Part shown: one piece after another, positions 7,309 through 16,544 of the stretch
How the letters are laid out: every line of letters begins with the position of its first letter
Numbering within the stretch: the stretch's first letter is position 1
Origin: Paenibacillus phyllosphaerae
GTDB lineage: Bacteria > Bacillota > Bacilli > Paenibacillales > Paenibacillaceae
Direction: 5' to 3'
Assembly: GCF_014192105.1 (NCBI RefSeq)
Contig: NZ_JACHXK010000001.1
Coordinates: forward strand, 806,001 to 870,000
DNA: 64,000 nucleotides
Notes under the pieces: generated by a model
What the model was told of the DNA's origin: nothing
The model's input: the letters and a program-made list of their open reading frames with translations, nothing else
The model's database searches: none
Made by a program: the position numbers and the translations under genes

Positions 7309-8280
7309 ATGCAGCAAGTTGAAAGACAGCAGCAAAACGGCTTAGGCCTCATCGCTTACACGGTCTATCGCGGAGGAGCCTTCCATATGGAGATCTATCG
7401 GCCTTCGGATGGCTGGGGCGCACCGCTGACGAGGGGACTCGCCGAGCGCTTCTCCGTTCCTTACTGGTCTGCGAACAATCGTACAATCGCTTTCATCGGG
7501 GAGCGGAACATGCTGTACACGGTCCATGTACTAACCGGTGCGGCGGCGCAAATCGAGCAACTCGAACCTTACACCCTGCTCAGCTGGTCGCCGAACAGCC
7601 GGGTGCTTGCTTATGCCAAGGATGGGTTCATCGTTCTCTATGACCGGATGGCGCACAAAATGAGGCGGATTCCTTATGACGGCGCTTACGACGTCAATTG
7701 GTTCCCTTCCGGCCGCGAGCTGCTCTTCGCGGCACCGGATCCAGAGGGCAACAGCCAGCTGTACCGAATGTCCAGCGACGGCACGAGCATTCAGCAGCTG
7801 ACCAATCAAGCGGAGGGCCCGATTCACAATGTGCGGATATCGCCCGATGGTCAATTCGCCCTCTACACCTCTCCGGGAGCAAGCATCTCGCTCATTACCA
7901 CCGTAGATATCGTCACAGGCGCAACCGTGCAGCTGGAAGGCGGTCCTCTGGCCAAAAATGCGAATCCCGCTTGGTCGCCCGACAGCAAACGCATCGCCTA
8001 CAGTACCACTATTTATGAGCAGGAGACTTACAGTTCTCTCATCGAACTAGATGCAGTCAGCGGGGGGCGACGCCAGACCATCACCGCTTCGACCTGTTAT
8101 TCCACGCCGGTCACCTGGTCGCCGAACGGCAGCCTGCTTGCTTTCTTATCCGGCTGTCCGGCGAGCGGCGATCCGGCCGATCCGACCGAGCTATGGATTA
8201 CCGGCGCAACGCCGCATCACGTCCCTTTCCGCGCGGTGCAAGGCGAGCGGATTACGGCCTTGCAGTGGTCGACCTCTTAA
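7309..8280 (+). CDS. TolB-like beta-propeller protein (PD40 repeats)
   Basis: A product of 323 residues behind a GAAGGAGGAGAGGAG site. It has repeated PD40/WD40-like blades, seen as WSPNSRVLAYAKDG, SPDGQFALYTSP, WSPDSKRIAYST and WSPNGSLLAFLSG. No signal peptide is visible, so the protein may be cytoplasmic. TolB-type propellers usually act as protein-binding scaffolds; a specific role cannot be given. It is divergent from the exported-protein operon and ends in a strong terminator. Confidence 0.75.
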   Translation: MQQVERQQQNGLGLIAYTVYRGGAFHMEIYRPSDGWGAPLTRGLAERFSVPYWSANNRTIAFIGERNMLYTVHVLTGAAAQIEQLEPYTLLSWSPNSRVLAYAKDGFIVLYDRMAHKMRRIPYDGAYDVNWFPSGRELLFAAPDPEGNSQLYRMSSDGTSIQQLTNQAEGPIHNVRISPDGQFALYTSPGASISLITTVDIVTGATVQLEGGPLAKNANPAWSPDSKRIAYSTTIYEQETYSSLIELDAVSGGRRQTITASTCYSTPVTWSPNGSLLAFLSGCPASGDPADPTELWITGATPHHVPFRAVQGERITALQWSTS

Positions 8281-8288
8281 TCGCCAAA

Positions 8289-8346
8289 TAAGCGCACGTT
8301 CGCAAACGGCGGCAATCAGCCAACCGTTTGCGAACGTGCGCTTTTT
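8289..8346 (+). terminator. Strong terminator after the propeller gene
   Basis: AGCGCACGTTCGCAAACGG pairs with CCGTTTGCGAACGTGCGCT over 19 bases and is followed by TTTTT. It lies between converging genes and may stop both. Confidence 0.9.
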
Positions 8347-8374
8347 AACGTGAATCATATAAGGCAGGCCCCTG

Positions 8375-10111
8375 TTACGGAGCAGGCAGCAAATTCAACT
8401 TTACCGCCGTCGTTACGGCCTTCACCCGATTGTTCACCTGCAGCTTCTCGAAGATGTGGCGGGTATGCACCTTCACCGTCTCCGGCGACATGACGAGCTG
8501 CGTGGCAATCTCCTTCGTCGTCAAGCCTTCCGCCATCCCTTGCAGCACTTCGCGTTCGCGCTCCGTCAGCGGGCTGACCAGCGCCGAAGACGGAGCGTTG
8601 GCCGGCGTCCCTTGAATAGCCGTCTGGGCCATGCCGAAATGCGCATGCAGCTGCTGGACCACGTGAATCTGTGAAGCGAGCGTACGCAGCACCCCGATCC
8701 GCTCCGGCTCGAATACGCTGCCGAGCACCCGGTTCTCCAGATAGAGCAGCGCTTGCCATTGTTCCTGGATCTCCACCGGCATACATAACATCGATTTCAT
8801 TCCCGTCCGGGCGATATACGGATCGGTCGCGAACATCCCTTCCGCGGCGGCCTCCTTCATCAGCACCGGTCCTTGCTTGACGAGCGCGTAGCCGACGACC
8901 TCCTGGCTGATCGGTTCGTAATCCGACAGCATCGTGCCCGGCGACTCGAACGCGTCGCCGCCCATGCCGAGCACATGCTCGATGACGAGCCCCTCCGGGC
9001 GAATGCCGATATAGCAGCAGCGGTCGGCTCCCGCAAGCTCCATCAGAATGCGCATCAATCTTGCGATAAGCGACGAGGTATCCTTCTCCTGCGAGAAGGC
9101 TTGCGAGGCGCGCATCACCGCCGCCAGATCGAGCATATGCGCATAATCGAAGCCGCTCGGATCGATGGCAGCATTGCTTGCGACCGTTGCAGGAAGCGGT
9201 TTCGCAGCTGTCCCGGAAGAAGGATCATGCTCGATCGTCTGGAGCCGCTCATGCTCGCCTAAGCCGAACTCCTCCCAAGCGCCGGTCTTCTCCCAGCTGC
9301 TCCAGCATTGCTCCAGATCCGCACGCAGGCCATAAGCGCTCTGATAGCGCTGCGCCGTCGATTTCTCTAGCAGTTTCAAGACAATACGGGAGATAATATG
9401 CGGGATGTTGCGCCCCGCCTCTTCCAACGGTCTGGGCAGCTTGGCGACATGAGCATGCGCCCACTCCAGCGGATCATGGGCCTCGAAAGGAAGCCTGCCC
9501 GTCAGCATCTCGTACAACGTTACGCCCAGCGCATACAGATCGGTCGCGCCGCTGATCGGCTGATTCATCCGGCCTGTGCGTTCCGGCGCCATATAGGGCG
9601 GGCTGCCTTCGATGAGCGGCATCGTGCGCGCATTCGTTCCCGAGCCGTCGGCGATGATGGAGTGGCCCATGCCGGTCAAATAGACCTTCATCGAGGAAGG
9701 AATGACGATCACGGTATCGGGCCTGATGTTCATATGGACCACATGCTGCTTATGCAGCTGTTCGAGCAGTCTCGCGAGCGCAATGGCGATATGCAGGAAT
9801 TGCGGGATACTTAGCTGCTCGCTCTGGCAGAAGTGCCGCAGCGTCAAGCCGTGAATCCATTCGCTCGCCAGAATAAGCCCATTGCCTTGCCGAAGCAGGC
9901 TGAGCGGCTTCAGAATGCCGGGAATATGGAGCGAGCCGGCAATCTCGTATTCGTTCATCAGCTTCGCGTTCTCGATCATCGCGCGCTGGCTATCCTTCAC
10001 CATTTTGAGCAGCACCTCGGCGCCGGTCTGCTCGTGCCGCGCGTGGCACACGCGTATATAGTCATCTTCGAAAATGAGTTGATTTAGTTGGTAGCCTGGT
10101 ACTGCTGACAT
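8375..10111 (-). CDS. Pseudokinase-GAF-LuxR transcriptional regulator
   Basis: A protein of 578 residues. Residues 1-275 have a Ser/Thr protein kinase fold (YMAPERTG, DLYALGVTLYEMLTGRLPF). The catalytic motifs are degenerate: the glycine loop is missing, HRD is HMN (126-128), and DFG is replaced by TGMG (146-149); a lysine remains at about 36. Residues 335-490 resemble a GAF sensor domain. Residues 514-578 are a LuxR/NarL helix-turn-helix (LTEREREVLQGMAEGLTTKEIATQL). It probably binds DNA in response to a ligand or partner and is unlikely to phosphorylate. A GGGGAGGGAG site precedes the ATG. The neighbouring upstream gene is the ABC exporter, separated by a terminator. Confidence 0.85.
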   Translation of the reverse strand: MSAVPGYQLNQLIFEDDYIRVCHARHEQTGAEVLLKMVKDSQRAMIENAKLMNEYEIAGSLHIPGILKPLSLLRQGNGLILASEWIHGLTLRHFCQSEQLSIPQFLHIAIALARLLEQLHKQHVVHMNIRPDTVIVIPSSMKVYLTGMGHSIIADGSGTNARTMPLIEGSPPYMAPERTGRMNQPISGATDLYALGVTLYEMLTGRLPFEAHDPLEWAHAHVAKLPRPLEEAGRNIPHIISRIVLKLLEKSTAQRYQSAYGLRADLEQCWSSWEKTGAWEEFGLGEHERLQTIEHDPSSGTAAKPLPATVASNAAIDPSGFDYAHMLDLAAVMRASQAFSQEKDTSSLIARLMRILMELAGADRCCYIGIRPEGLVIEHVLGMGGDAFESPGTMLSDYEPISQEVVGYALVKQGPVLMKEAAAEGMFATDPYIARTGMKSMLCMPVEIQEQWQALLYLENRVLGSVFEPERIGVLRTLASQIHVVQQLHAHFGMAQTAIQGTPANAPSSALVSPLTEREREVLQGMAEGLTTKEIATQLVMSPETVKVHTRHIFEKLQVNNRVKAVTTAVKLNLLPAP

Positions 10112-10175
10112 AGCTGCTCCCTCCCCACGCTAACAATTATAAACGATAGGAAGCGGATTAAGTCGAATCATGACG

Positions 10176-10216
10176 AAAAAAGAGATGACTCCCACCCGTA
10201 GCAGGAATCATCTCTT
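10176..10216 (-). terminator. Terminator of the ABC exporter operon
   Basis: AAGAGATGA pairs with TCATCTCTT and is followed on the reverse strand by TTTTTTCG. Confidence 0.85.
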
Positions 10217-10245
10217 CTAGTAAAGCGCCCCGCGATCCGCTTTCG

Positions 10246-13200
10246 CTAGAGACTTTGTTGATGAACGAGGTAATGGTACATCCCTTTGCGGTTCAGCAGC
10301 TCGTCATGGGTGCCCGACTCGACGATTCTCCCCTCGTCCAGCACAAGGATCAGGTCGGCGTTCCGGATCGTGCTCAGCCGATGCGCGATTACGAGCGTCG
10401 TCCGTCCATGCAGCATCGCTTCCATGTTGTTCTGGATGATCCGCTCGGATTCCGTATCCAGGGCGCTCGTCGCTTCGTCGAATACCAGAATGCGCGGATT
10501 GCTAAGCAAGGCGCGGGCAATGACGATGCGCTGGCGCTGGCCGCCGGACAAGCGGATCCCGCCTTCTCCGATCATCGTACCGTAGCCGAGCGGCAGCGCT
10601 TCGATGAACTCGTGCGCGCCGGCAAGTCTGGCCGCGCGTTCCACCTCTTCGAAGGGATGCTCGGTACCGGCCAGCGCGATATTATCCCGCACGCTGCCCC
10701 GGAAGATGACGGTCTCTTGCTGCACGACGCCGACTTGCCGGCGGATCGAAGCGGCATGGACGCCTTGCAGCGGATAACCGTCGATATAGATGGCTCCGCT
10801 CGTCGGCGTGAGCAGCTTGAGCAGCAGGTTCGCGATCGTGGATTTGCCGGAACCGCTGCGTCCGACGAGCGCGACGGTCTGGCCGGGCTGGATTTCGACG
10901 TTCAGGTTTTGCAGGATCATTTTGCCCCCGGAAGAATAGCGGAAGGAGACATTCTCCAGCCGAATATGGCCCCGGATGCTCGGCAGCGTCCGTAGCTTCG
11001 ACCGTTCCTCATGCTCCGGGGTCGACTCGTACACATCGTTCAGCCGCTCCATCGAGATGCGCGCCTCCGACAGCTCCCCGCTCACATGCGAGATCGCCTC
11101 CAGCGCATGCATGAAGGACGCGAACAGAACGGTGAAGGCGACCAGTTCGCCGACGCTAAGCCCGCCGCTCATGACGAAGCGCGCGCCGAAGTAGAGCAGC
11201 ACGAGATTGCTCAGCGATTGCAGCGCCGTGGAGCCTGCGGTCAGCCAAGTCTGCTGCTTATTCCCTTCGAAGCGCAAGCTCAGCTGCTTGGACAGCTTCT
11301 CCATGAGCCGCCGGCGGACCGAATGCTCCATGGCCAGCCCCTTCACCGTCGCGATCGCGCCGACCGCCTCGACGATCTGCGTCTGCGATTCGCCTTCGGC
11401 AAGCATCTGCTTGCGGAAGTTGCGGCGCATGCGAGGCAGGATATAAGCGTAGAGTGCCGCATAGAGCGGCATGACCGATAACGCTATAAGGGCAAGCGGC
11501 GGATGGTAATAGAACATCAAGCCGCCGTAGACGAAGAGCGTCAGCACATCGAGCACAAGCGAGATGCCGTGGTTCGTCAGCAACTGCCGCACCTTCTCGT
11601 TCTCGTAGACGCGCGTAATGATATCGCCCGATGTCCGTTTGGTGAAGTACGTATAAGGAAGACGGAACAGATGGCGATAGAAGCGGTCCAGCATGGCGCG
11701 GTCAATGCGATAGGCCAGCTTGCCGAGCAGCAGCTGCCGGACAGCAATGCCGACCGTACTGAGACCAGCCATGGCGAGCATTGCAAGGAGCAGTACGTTC
11801 AGCAAGGAGAGCTCGTTCCCTTCGAGCACCCGGTCGAAAATCTGCTGCGTCATGACCGGGAACGCGAGCAGGACAAGCTCCAGTACGATCGATAAAGCCA
11901 AAGCCGAGAACAGCAGCTGCCGGTAAGGCTTGAATGTCTCGGCATAGCGGCGGAACAGACTCTCCTCGTCGTTCAGCGGCGCAAGACGCTCTGTCGGCGT
12001 GAGCGTAATGACAAGGCCGCTCCAATGTTCGCCGAATGCGGATAGCGGGATCGTATCCACATAGCCGACCGCCGGGTCTGCCACGGTCGCCCGCTCGCCT
12101 TCGATGGCGTAGACGACGATGTAATGATTGCCGTCCCAATGGGCGATGAACGGCGCGTCCAAGTCTTGCAGCTGCGCTGCCGTCAGCTTCAAGCCTTTGG
12201 CTTCGAATCCCAGCGCTTCCCCCGTCTCCGTCAGCGACAGCATTGATGTGCCTTCGACGCCGACATTGCAGCGCTCGCGCATCCGGTTCACGCTGGCCTT
12301 CATGCCATAATAGCGCGCGATCATTGTTAGACATGTCGGCCCGCAGTCCATCTCGTTCTGCTGCATCAAGGCCGGATATTTCTTGCCGAACCTAAGTTTC
12401 AAGCCGCCGCGAAGCATATGCGGCCGCGATTCTGTGATCGGCCGTATCGCTTCCTCAGTGCCCCTATCTTCGGCGGCTGCCTCATCTACGACCGGTGAAT
12501 CGGGCATCGCCGAGGTCGAATAATGGGCGGAGATCCGGCGGATCGACGCGAGAATGACGGGAAAACGGACCGTCAGCGATTCGAAATCCGACTTCGCCAG
12601 CCGGAACGCCGTGACCGCTACTGCCGCGCGAACCGTCGCTTGGCGGGGCGTATCGGCGAGCAGCGCCAGCTCCCCGAAGAAATCGCCGGGATACAGGCGG
12701 TTGACGACCGCGCGGTCCGCTCCTTTCTCGACCGCGGCCGTCCCTTCCTTCAGGATATAGAAGGCGTCGCCGATCTCCCCTTCCTCCACCAGCGTCTCGC
12801 CCGCCGCATACGAGCGGATCTCGAGATGGTCGAGCAGCGAGCGGATCGCCGAGGCGTCGACGTGGGTGAAGACGGTGTTATTTTTCAGAAAAGCGTTCAG
12901 CGCCTCGGAGGAAATATAGTTGCGCACATAGTTGTCCAGCTCCGGATGCTCCTGCAGCAGCGCCATGAACCGCTCCCGGTCGAGCCGCAGCACCTCCAGG
13001 TCGGTCGAAGCCCGAATGAGCAGAGGCGAATTCGCCTTGCTGAATAGTCCATGTTCGCCGAAATGCTCGCCTGGTCCGAGCAAGCCCAAATTCTTCTCCA
13101 TGCCCTGATCGCTAAGGCCGATCTTCCGCGCATGGCCGGACACGATCACATAGAACGCCTCGGCTGGCTCGTCCTCGCTTACGATCGTTTGCCCCATGCG

Positions 13201-13308
13201 ATAACGCTCGGTCCGCATATAAGACGCGAGCGTCCGCTTCTCCTCGCCGGCGAGCAGATTGAACAGCGGCACCTGATGCAAATAGTCGATTGTGTTCATC
13301 GCGGCCAT
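10246..13308 (-). CDS. Peptidase-containing ABC exporter with two N-terminal cyclic-nucleotide-binding-type domains
   Basis: A product of 1020 residues. Residues 8-130 and 145-255 are two cNMP-binding-type beta-roll domains (GEHFGEHGLF; GDFFGELALLADTPRQATVRA). Residues 312-440 are a C39 peptidase with catalytic Cys322 (MDCGPTC), His395 (GNHYIVVY) and Asp411 (ADPAVGY). Residues 460-745 are a six-helix ABC membrane domain. Residues 780-1020 are the ATPase with Walker A GRSGSGKST (816-824), LSGGQ (920-924) and Walker B ILVFDE. Such exporters cut a double-glycine leader from a peptide and secrete it. It begins one base after the PpiC-like gene's stop, so the two are translationally coupled. No precursor peptide gene was found nearby. 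Confidence 0.9.
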   Translation of the reverse strand: MAAMNTIDYLHQVPLFNLLAGEEKRTLASYMRTERYRMGQTIVSEDEPAEAFYVIVSGHARKIGLSDQGMEKNLGLLGPGEHFGEHGLFSKANSPLLIRASTDLEVLRLDRERFMALLQEHPELDNYVRNYISSEALNAFLKNNTVFTHVDASAIRSLLDHLEIRSYAAGETLVEEGEIGDAFYILKEGTAAVEKGADRAVVNRLYPGDFFGELALLADTPRQATVRAAVAVTAFRLAKSDFESLTVRFPVILASIRRISAHYSTSAMPDSPVVDEAAAEDRGTEEAIRPITESRPHMLRGGLKLRFGKKYPALMQQNEMDCGPTCLTMIARYYGMKASVNRMRERCNVGVEGTSMLSLTETGEALGFEAKGLKLTAAQLQDLDAPFIAHWDGNHYIVVYAIEGERATVADPAVGYVDTIPLSAFGEHWSGLVITLTPTERLAPLNDEESLFRRYAETFKPYRQLLFSALALSIVLELVLLAFPVMTQQIFDRVLEGNELSLLNVLLLAMLAMAGLSTVGIAVRQLLLGKLAYRIDRAMLDRFYRHLFRLPYTYFTKRTSGDIITRVYENEKVRQLLTNHGISLVLDVLTLFVYGGLMFYYHPPLALIALSVMPLYAALYAYILPRMRRNFRKQMLAEGESQTQIVEAVGAIATVKGLAMEHSVRRRLMEKLSKQLSLRFEGNKQQTWLTAGSTALQSLSNLVLLYFGARFVMSGGLSVGELVAFTVLFASFMHALEAISHVSGELSEARISMERLNDVYESTPEHEERSKLRTLPSIRGHIRLENVSFRYSSGGKMILQNLNVEIQPGQTVALVGRSGSGKSTIANLLLKLLTPTSGAIYIDGYPLQGVHAASIRRQVGVVQQETVIFRGSVRDNIALAGTEHPFEEVERAARLAGAHEFIEALPLGYGTMIGEGGIRLSGGQRQRIVIARALLSNPRILVFDEATSALDTESERIIQNNMEAMLHGRTTLVIAHRLSTIRNADLILVLDEGRIVESGTHDELLNRKGMYHYLVHQQSL

Positions 13309-13309
13309 C

Positions 13310-14095
13310 CTAGTCCTCGTCTCCGTTCCATATCATAAGCTCCAGGTCTGTACGGTCCCGCCGCTCGCCCAGCTCCATCCGGAACAGCTGCTGCCGGATC
13401 GTCTCCCGCACTTCATCGGTCAGCTCGGCGGGATACAACGCTTCCAATCGCACGAGCCAATAGCCGGCTTTGGTCTCGATCGGTCCGGCTACCTCGCCTG
13501 CCGACGCCCCGAGCAGCAAGGCCGCCACCTCCAGCGCAAGCTCCGACCTGCTGCTGATTCCCGCATAACCGCCTGCCATCCGCGTCGCCTCGTCCAGGGA
13601 GAACATACGGGCCAACCGGAAGAACTCTTCTCCCTCCTCCAGACGAAAGTACAGTTCCTGCGCCTCGCCGTATTCCTGCACGAGCAGCCGAGATAACTCC
13701 ACCTCTTCGAACGAAGGCAGATGTTCGTGAAAATAGCGTTCGATCGTCTCATCGGTTATGACGGTCTCCGCGAGCTTGGCGGCGAGAACGACGGGGCGGA
13801 GCAGTTCGAGCGCATCCGATACGGACATGCCATGCTGCAACAGCCACGCATTCGTCTTCGCCGCCGTGAACAGCTGCCGCCCTTTGCGAAACTTGGTGAG
13901 CTCGGCCATCAGCTCCTCTTGCGTCGCACGGACATTCAGCTCGTCCGCCCATTGTCCGATCAATTGATTGTCTATCGTGTGCTCGATTATCGTTAACTGC
14001 TCAGCCATCAGCCCTTGCCGGAACAGCTCGCGGTACGTGACCGCGTGGCCGCCGATGGCGAGCGCGGTTGTTTGCAATGGTGTCAATAGCGCCAC
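13310..14095 (-). CDS. PpiC-type peptidyl-prolyl isomerase-like peptide maturation protein
   Basis: About 261 residues from the GTG at 14095. The middle has a parvulin/PpiC-like region (SRLLVQEYGEAQELYFRLEEGEEFFRLA split across lines, then GGYAGISSRSEL and GPIETKAGYWLVRLEALYPAE), after an N-terminal helical SurA-like part. No signal peptide is seen, so it should act in the cytoplasm. Parvulin-like proteins next to C39 ABC exporters are often predicted peptide-maturation partners. The start is uncertain: TTG at 14131 lies inside the upstream terminator, while GTG 14095 and TTG 14086 follow AAAAAGGAAG. The gene abuts the exporter gene with one base between them. Confidence 0.75.
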   Translation of the reverse strand: MALLTPLQTTALAIGGHAVTYRELFRQGLMAEQLTIIEHTIDNQLIGQWADELNVRATQEELMAELTKFRKGRQLFTAAKTNAWLLQHGMSVSDALELLRPVVLAAKLAETVITDETIERYFHEHLPSFEEVELSRLLVQEYGEAQELYFRLEEGEEFFRLARMFSLDEATRMAGGYAGISSRSELALEVAALLLGASAGEVAGPIETKAGYWLVRLEALYPAELTDEVRETIRQQLFRMELGERRDRTDLELMIWNGDED

Positions 14096-14129
14096 ACTTC
14101 CTTTTTCCCTCTGCGTGTTTGAAAAAAGC

Positions 14130-14154
14130 AAAAAGGATGGGCTCCCCCATCCTC
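14130..14154 (-). terminator. Terminator after the thioesterase gene
   Basis: AGGATGGG and CCCATCCT form an eight-base stem with a four-base loop, followed by TTTTTGC on the reverse strand. Confidence 0.8.
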
Positions 14155-14265
14155 TGCACCGTTCTTATTTTACTAGGTCTGTCAAGCATGGACCTATACC
14201 GCGTTCGGGTTATCTTGTCGCCGCATGCACGCGAGATGCCAGCCTCACTCGCCGAAGCATTAACG

Positions 14266-14682
14266 TTACTTGTCGAGCACGCGGAACGATGCCGTCGCCA
14301 TCGAGCACAGCTTGCCCGCTTCATCGGTCAGCCGTCCCTCCGTCGTGATCATCCGGCCGGATTGGTGGACAATCTCTGCAACGACGGTCACCTTTCCCTT
14401 CCGGACCGGCGCCGTAAAATGCATGTTAAGGCCGGCGGTCACGACCGCCTCTCCGGGGCGCACGTTCATCGCGATCAGCCCCATCGCCGAGTCGAGCAGC
14501 GACGTATGGACGCCGCCATGCAGAATGCCCAGCAAATTCAGGTGATGCTCCTGCACATCCAGCGTGACGACGGCCTTCTGTTCATCCAATTCGGCTAGTT
14601 CGCACCCCAAGTAGCCCCAGAACGTGCGCTTCGCTTGTTCGAGCAGCTCCTTGTCGGCCATCAGTCCGCCTGTTTGATCCAT
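14266..14682 (-). CDS. PaaI family hotdog-fold thioesterase
   Basis: A 138-residue hotdog protein with the diagnostic motif HLNLLGILHGGVHTSLLDSAMG (two segments) followed by TAGLNMHFTAPVRKGKV. It hydrolyses acyl-CoA or aryl-CoA thioesters in the cytoplasm; the exact substrate is unknown. It is the last gene in a leftward series with fadD and fadE, so removal of dead-end acyl-CoA during fatty-acid breakdown is a reasonable guess. A hairpin-repeat cluster lies between it and fadD. Confidence 0.85.
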   Translation of the reverse strand: MDQTGGLMADKELLEQAKRTFWGYLGCELAELDEQKAVVTLDVQEHHLNLLGILHGGVHTSLLDSAMGLIAMNVRPGEAVVTAGLNMHFTAPVRKGKVTVVAEIVHQSGRMITTEGRLTDEAGKLCSMATASFRVLDK

Positions 14683-14697
14683 TTGAGTTACCCCCTA

Positions 14698-14825
14698 GCT
14701 GATTGGTTTGCGTGTCTGGTAGGACACGCAGCATTCCCGCAGATTGGTTTACATGTTTGTTAGAACATGTAGCATTCTGCGACGCTGATTGGTTTGCGTG
14801 TTCATGGAACTAGCAGCATTCCCGC
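14698..14825 (+). repeat. Hairpin repeat cluster 1 (three units of ~43 bp)
   Basis: Three tandem units with constant arms GATTGGTTT and AGCATT around a changing stem. Unit 1 stem: TGCGTGTC/GACACGCA. Unit 2: TACATGTT/AACATGTA. Unit 3: TGCGTGTTC with an imperfect GAACTAGCA. Between units 1 and 2 three base pairs change on both sides. The cluster lies between the end of fadD and the thioesterase start. Confidence 0.85.
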
Positions 14826-16511
14826 TTACTTCACCTTCTCGGCCTCCTGGTTCTGGTCCTCTTCGGCCAGCTTGCGCCGTAGAATCTTGCCGGCCATCGT
14901 CTTCGGCAGGCTGGCGCGGAACTCGTAAATCCGCGGCACTTTATACGCTGCCAGGCGCTCTCTGCAGAATTTCTCCAGCTCTTCCTTGGTCAGCTTCGCG
15001 CCCTCCTTCAGCACGACGAATACCTTCACCGTCTCGCCCCGGTATTGGTCCGGCACGCCCATGACGACGGCCTCGGCGATCGCCGGATGCTCGAACAGCA
15101 CCTCTTCAACCTCCCGCGGAAAAATATTAAAGCCGCCCGCGATAATCATGTCCTTCATCCGGTCCATGATGTAGAAGTAGCCGTCCTCGTCCATCCGCGC
15201 CATGTCGCCGGTGCGCAGCCAGCCATTGTTCAGTACCTTCGCCGTCTCGGTAGGAGCATTCCAATAGCCTTTCATTACCTGCGGCCCGAAGACGGCCAGC
15301 TCGCCGATCTGCCCTTCCGGCACATCCTCGCCCGTCTCAGGATGCACGATCTTGGCGATCGTATCCGGGAACGGAATGCCGATCGAGCCGAATTTGCGCT
15401 TCTCCCATATATTATTCGCATGCGTCACCGGCGAAGCCTCGGTCAAGCCGTAGCCCTCGATCAACCGGCCGCCGGTGATCGCCTCGAAACGCTCCTGCAC
15501 CTCATGCGGCAGCGGCGCAGCCCCGCTGATGCACATTCGGATCGAGGACAGATCGTAATTACGGATGTCCGGATGATTAATGAGGGCGATATACATCGTC
15601 GGCGCGCCCGGGAAGATCGTCGGTTTCATCGTATGAATGAGTTTCAGAATCGCAGCGATCTCGAATTTGGGCACCAGGAGCATCTCGCCGGCCAGCATAA
15701 TCGCCTGATTCATCAGAACGGTTAACCCGAACACATGGAAGAACGGAAGAGCTGCCAAGTAACGTTCTTGTCCCGGTACGCTTTTGTACGCCCAGAGGCT
15801 CGTCTGTATCGTGTTCGCGATCATGTTGTAGTGCGTGAGCATGACGCCCTTGGACAGTCCGGTCGTCCCGCCCGTGTACTGCAGCAAGGCCAAATCGCGC
15901 TTCGCGTCGACCTCCGTATGCAGCGGCGTTGCCGGGGAACCGCGCAGCAGCTTGCGGAAGGCGTGCACGCGGCCGCCGTATTGGACTTCGCGCTCCAAGC
16001 CGTCCTTCTTCGCCTTAATCGGATAGAGCACGTTACTCGGGAACGGAAGATAATCCTTGATCGACGTCACGATGATATGCGTGTCGGTCATGGACGGGAC
16101 CGCGCTCATGACTTTGCGGTATAGAAAATCAAGTGTGACGACCACCGAAGCGCCGGAGTCGTGCAACTGATGCGCTAGCTCCCGCTGCATGTACAGCGGG
16201 TTCGTCATCACGACGACGCCGCCGAGATGCAGCACCCCGTAATAAGCAATGACCAGCTGCGGGCAGTTCGGCAGCATGATCGCCACCCGGTCCCCTTTGC
16301 CGACGCCAAGGCCGCGCAGGGCGTGGGCGAATCGGTAAGAAGCGGACAGGAGCTGCGCGTAAGTCAGCTCCTTGCCCAAGAAATGCAATGCTTTGTTGTT
16401 CGGATATTTCGAGGCCGACTCGATAAGGAAGCCGGCCAAATTTTGCTCAGGATACGGGTAAGTCGAAGGCACCTCTTGCGGGTAATGCGAGTACCACGGC
16501 TGTTGTGACAA
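14826..16511 (-). CDS. fadD: Long-chain fatty-acid--CoA ligase
   Basis: A product of 561 residues of the ANL superfamily. It has the AMP-binding motif YTGGTTGLSKGVMLTH, the YGLTEASP motif, GWLRTGD and the C-terminal lysine region PKTMAGKILRRKL. It activates long-chain fatty acids with ATP and CoA at the inner membrane face, the first step of beta-oxidation. The start is TTG at 16511, eight bases after AGAGGTG; the nearby ATG is out of frame. It follows fadE by 33 bases and belongs to the fad gene cluster. It resembles Bacillus LcfA, another acceptable name. Confidence 0.93.
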   Translation of the reverse strand: MSQQPWYSHYPQEVPSTYPYPEQNLAGFLIESASKYPNNKALHFLGKELTYAQLLSASYRFAHALRGLGVGKGDRVAIMLPNCPQLVIAYYGVLHLGGVVVMTNPLYMQRELAHQLHDSGASVVVTLDFLYRKVMSAVPSMTDTHIIVTSIKDYLPFPSNVLYPIKAKKDGLEREVQYGGRVHAFRKLLRGSPATPLHTEVDAKRDLALLQYTGGTTGLSKGVMLTHYNMIANTIQTSLWAYKSVPGQERYLAALPFFHVFGLTVLMNQAIMLAGEMLLVPKFEIAAILKLIHTMKPTIFPGAPTMYIALINHPDIRNYDLSSIRMCISGAAPLPHEVQERFEAITGGRLIEGYGLTEASPVTHANNIWEKRKFGSIGIPFPDTIAKIVHPETGEDVPEGQIGELAVFGPQVMKGYWNAPTETAKVLNNGWLRTGDMARMDEDGYFYIMDRMKDMIIAGGFNIFPREVEEVLFEHPAIAEAVVMGVPDQYRGETVKVFVVLKEGAKLTKEELEKFCRERLAAYKVPRIYEFRASLPKTMAGKILRRKLAEEDQNQEAEKVK

Positions 16512-16544
16512 AACCCATCACCTCTTTAGGTTCGGAATCGCGTA

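Noticed and set aside
14096-14265. Search for a double-glycine precursor peptide next to the C39 exporter
   Set aside because: The short frames here contain the thioesterase terminator, have no leader-like helix or GG site and no proper ribosome site.
14698-14825. Hairpin units considered as integron attC sites
   Set aside because: No integrase gene and no cassette arrangement; units are tandem, short and lie in ordinary intergenic gaps.
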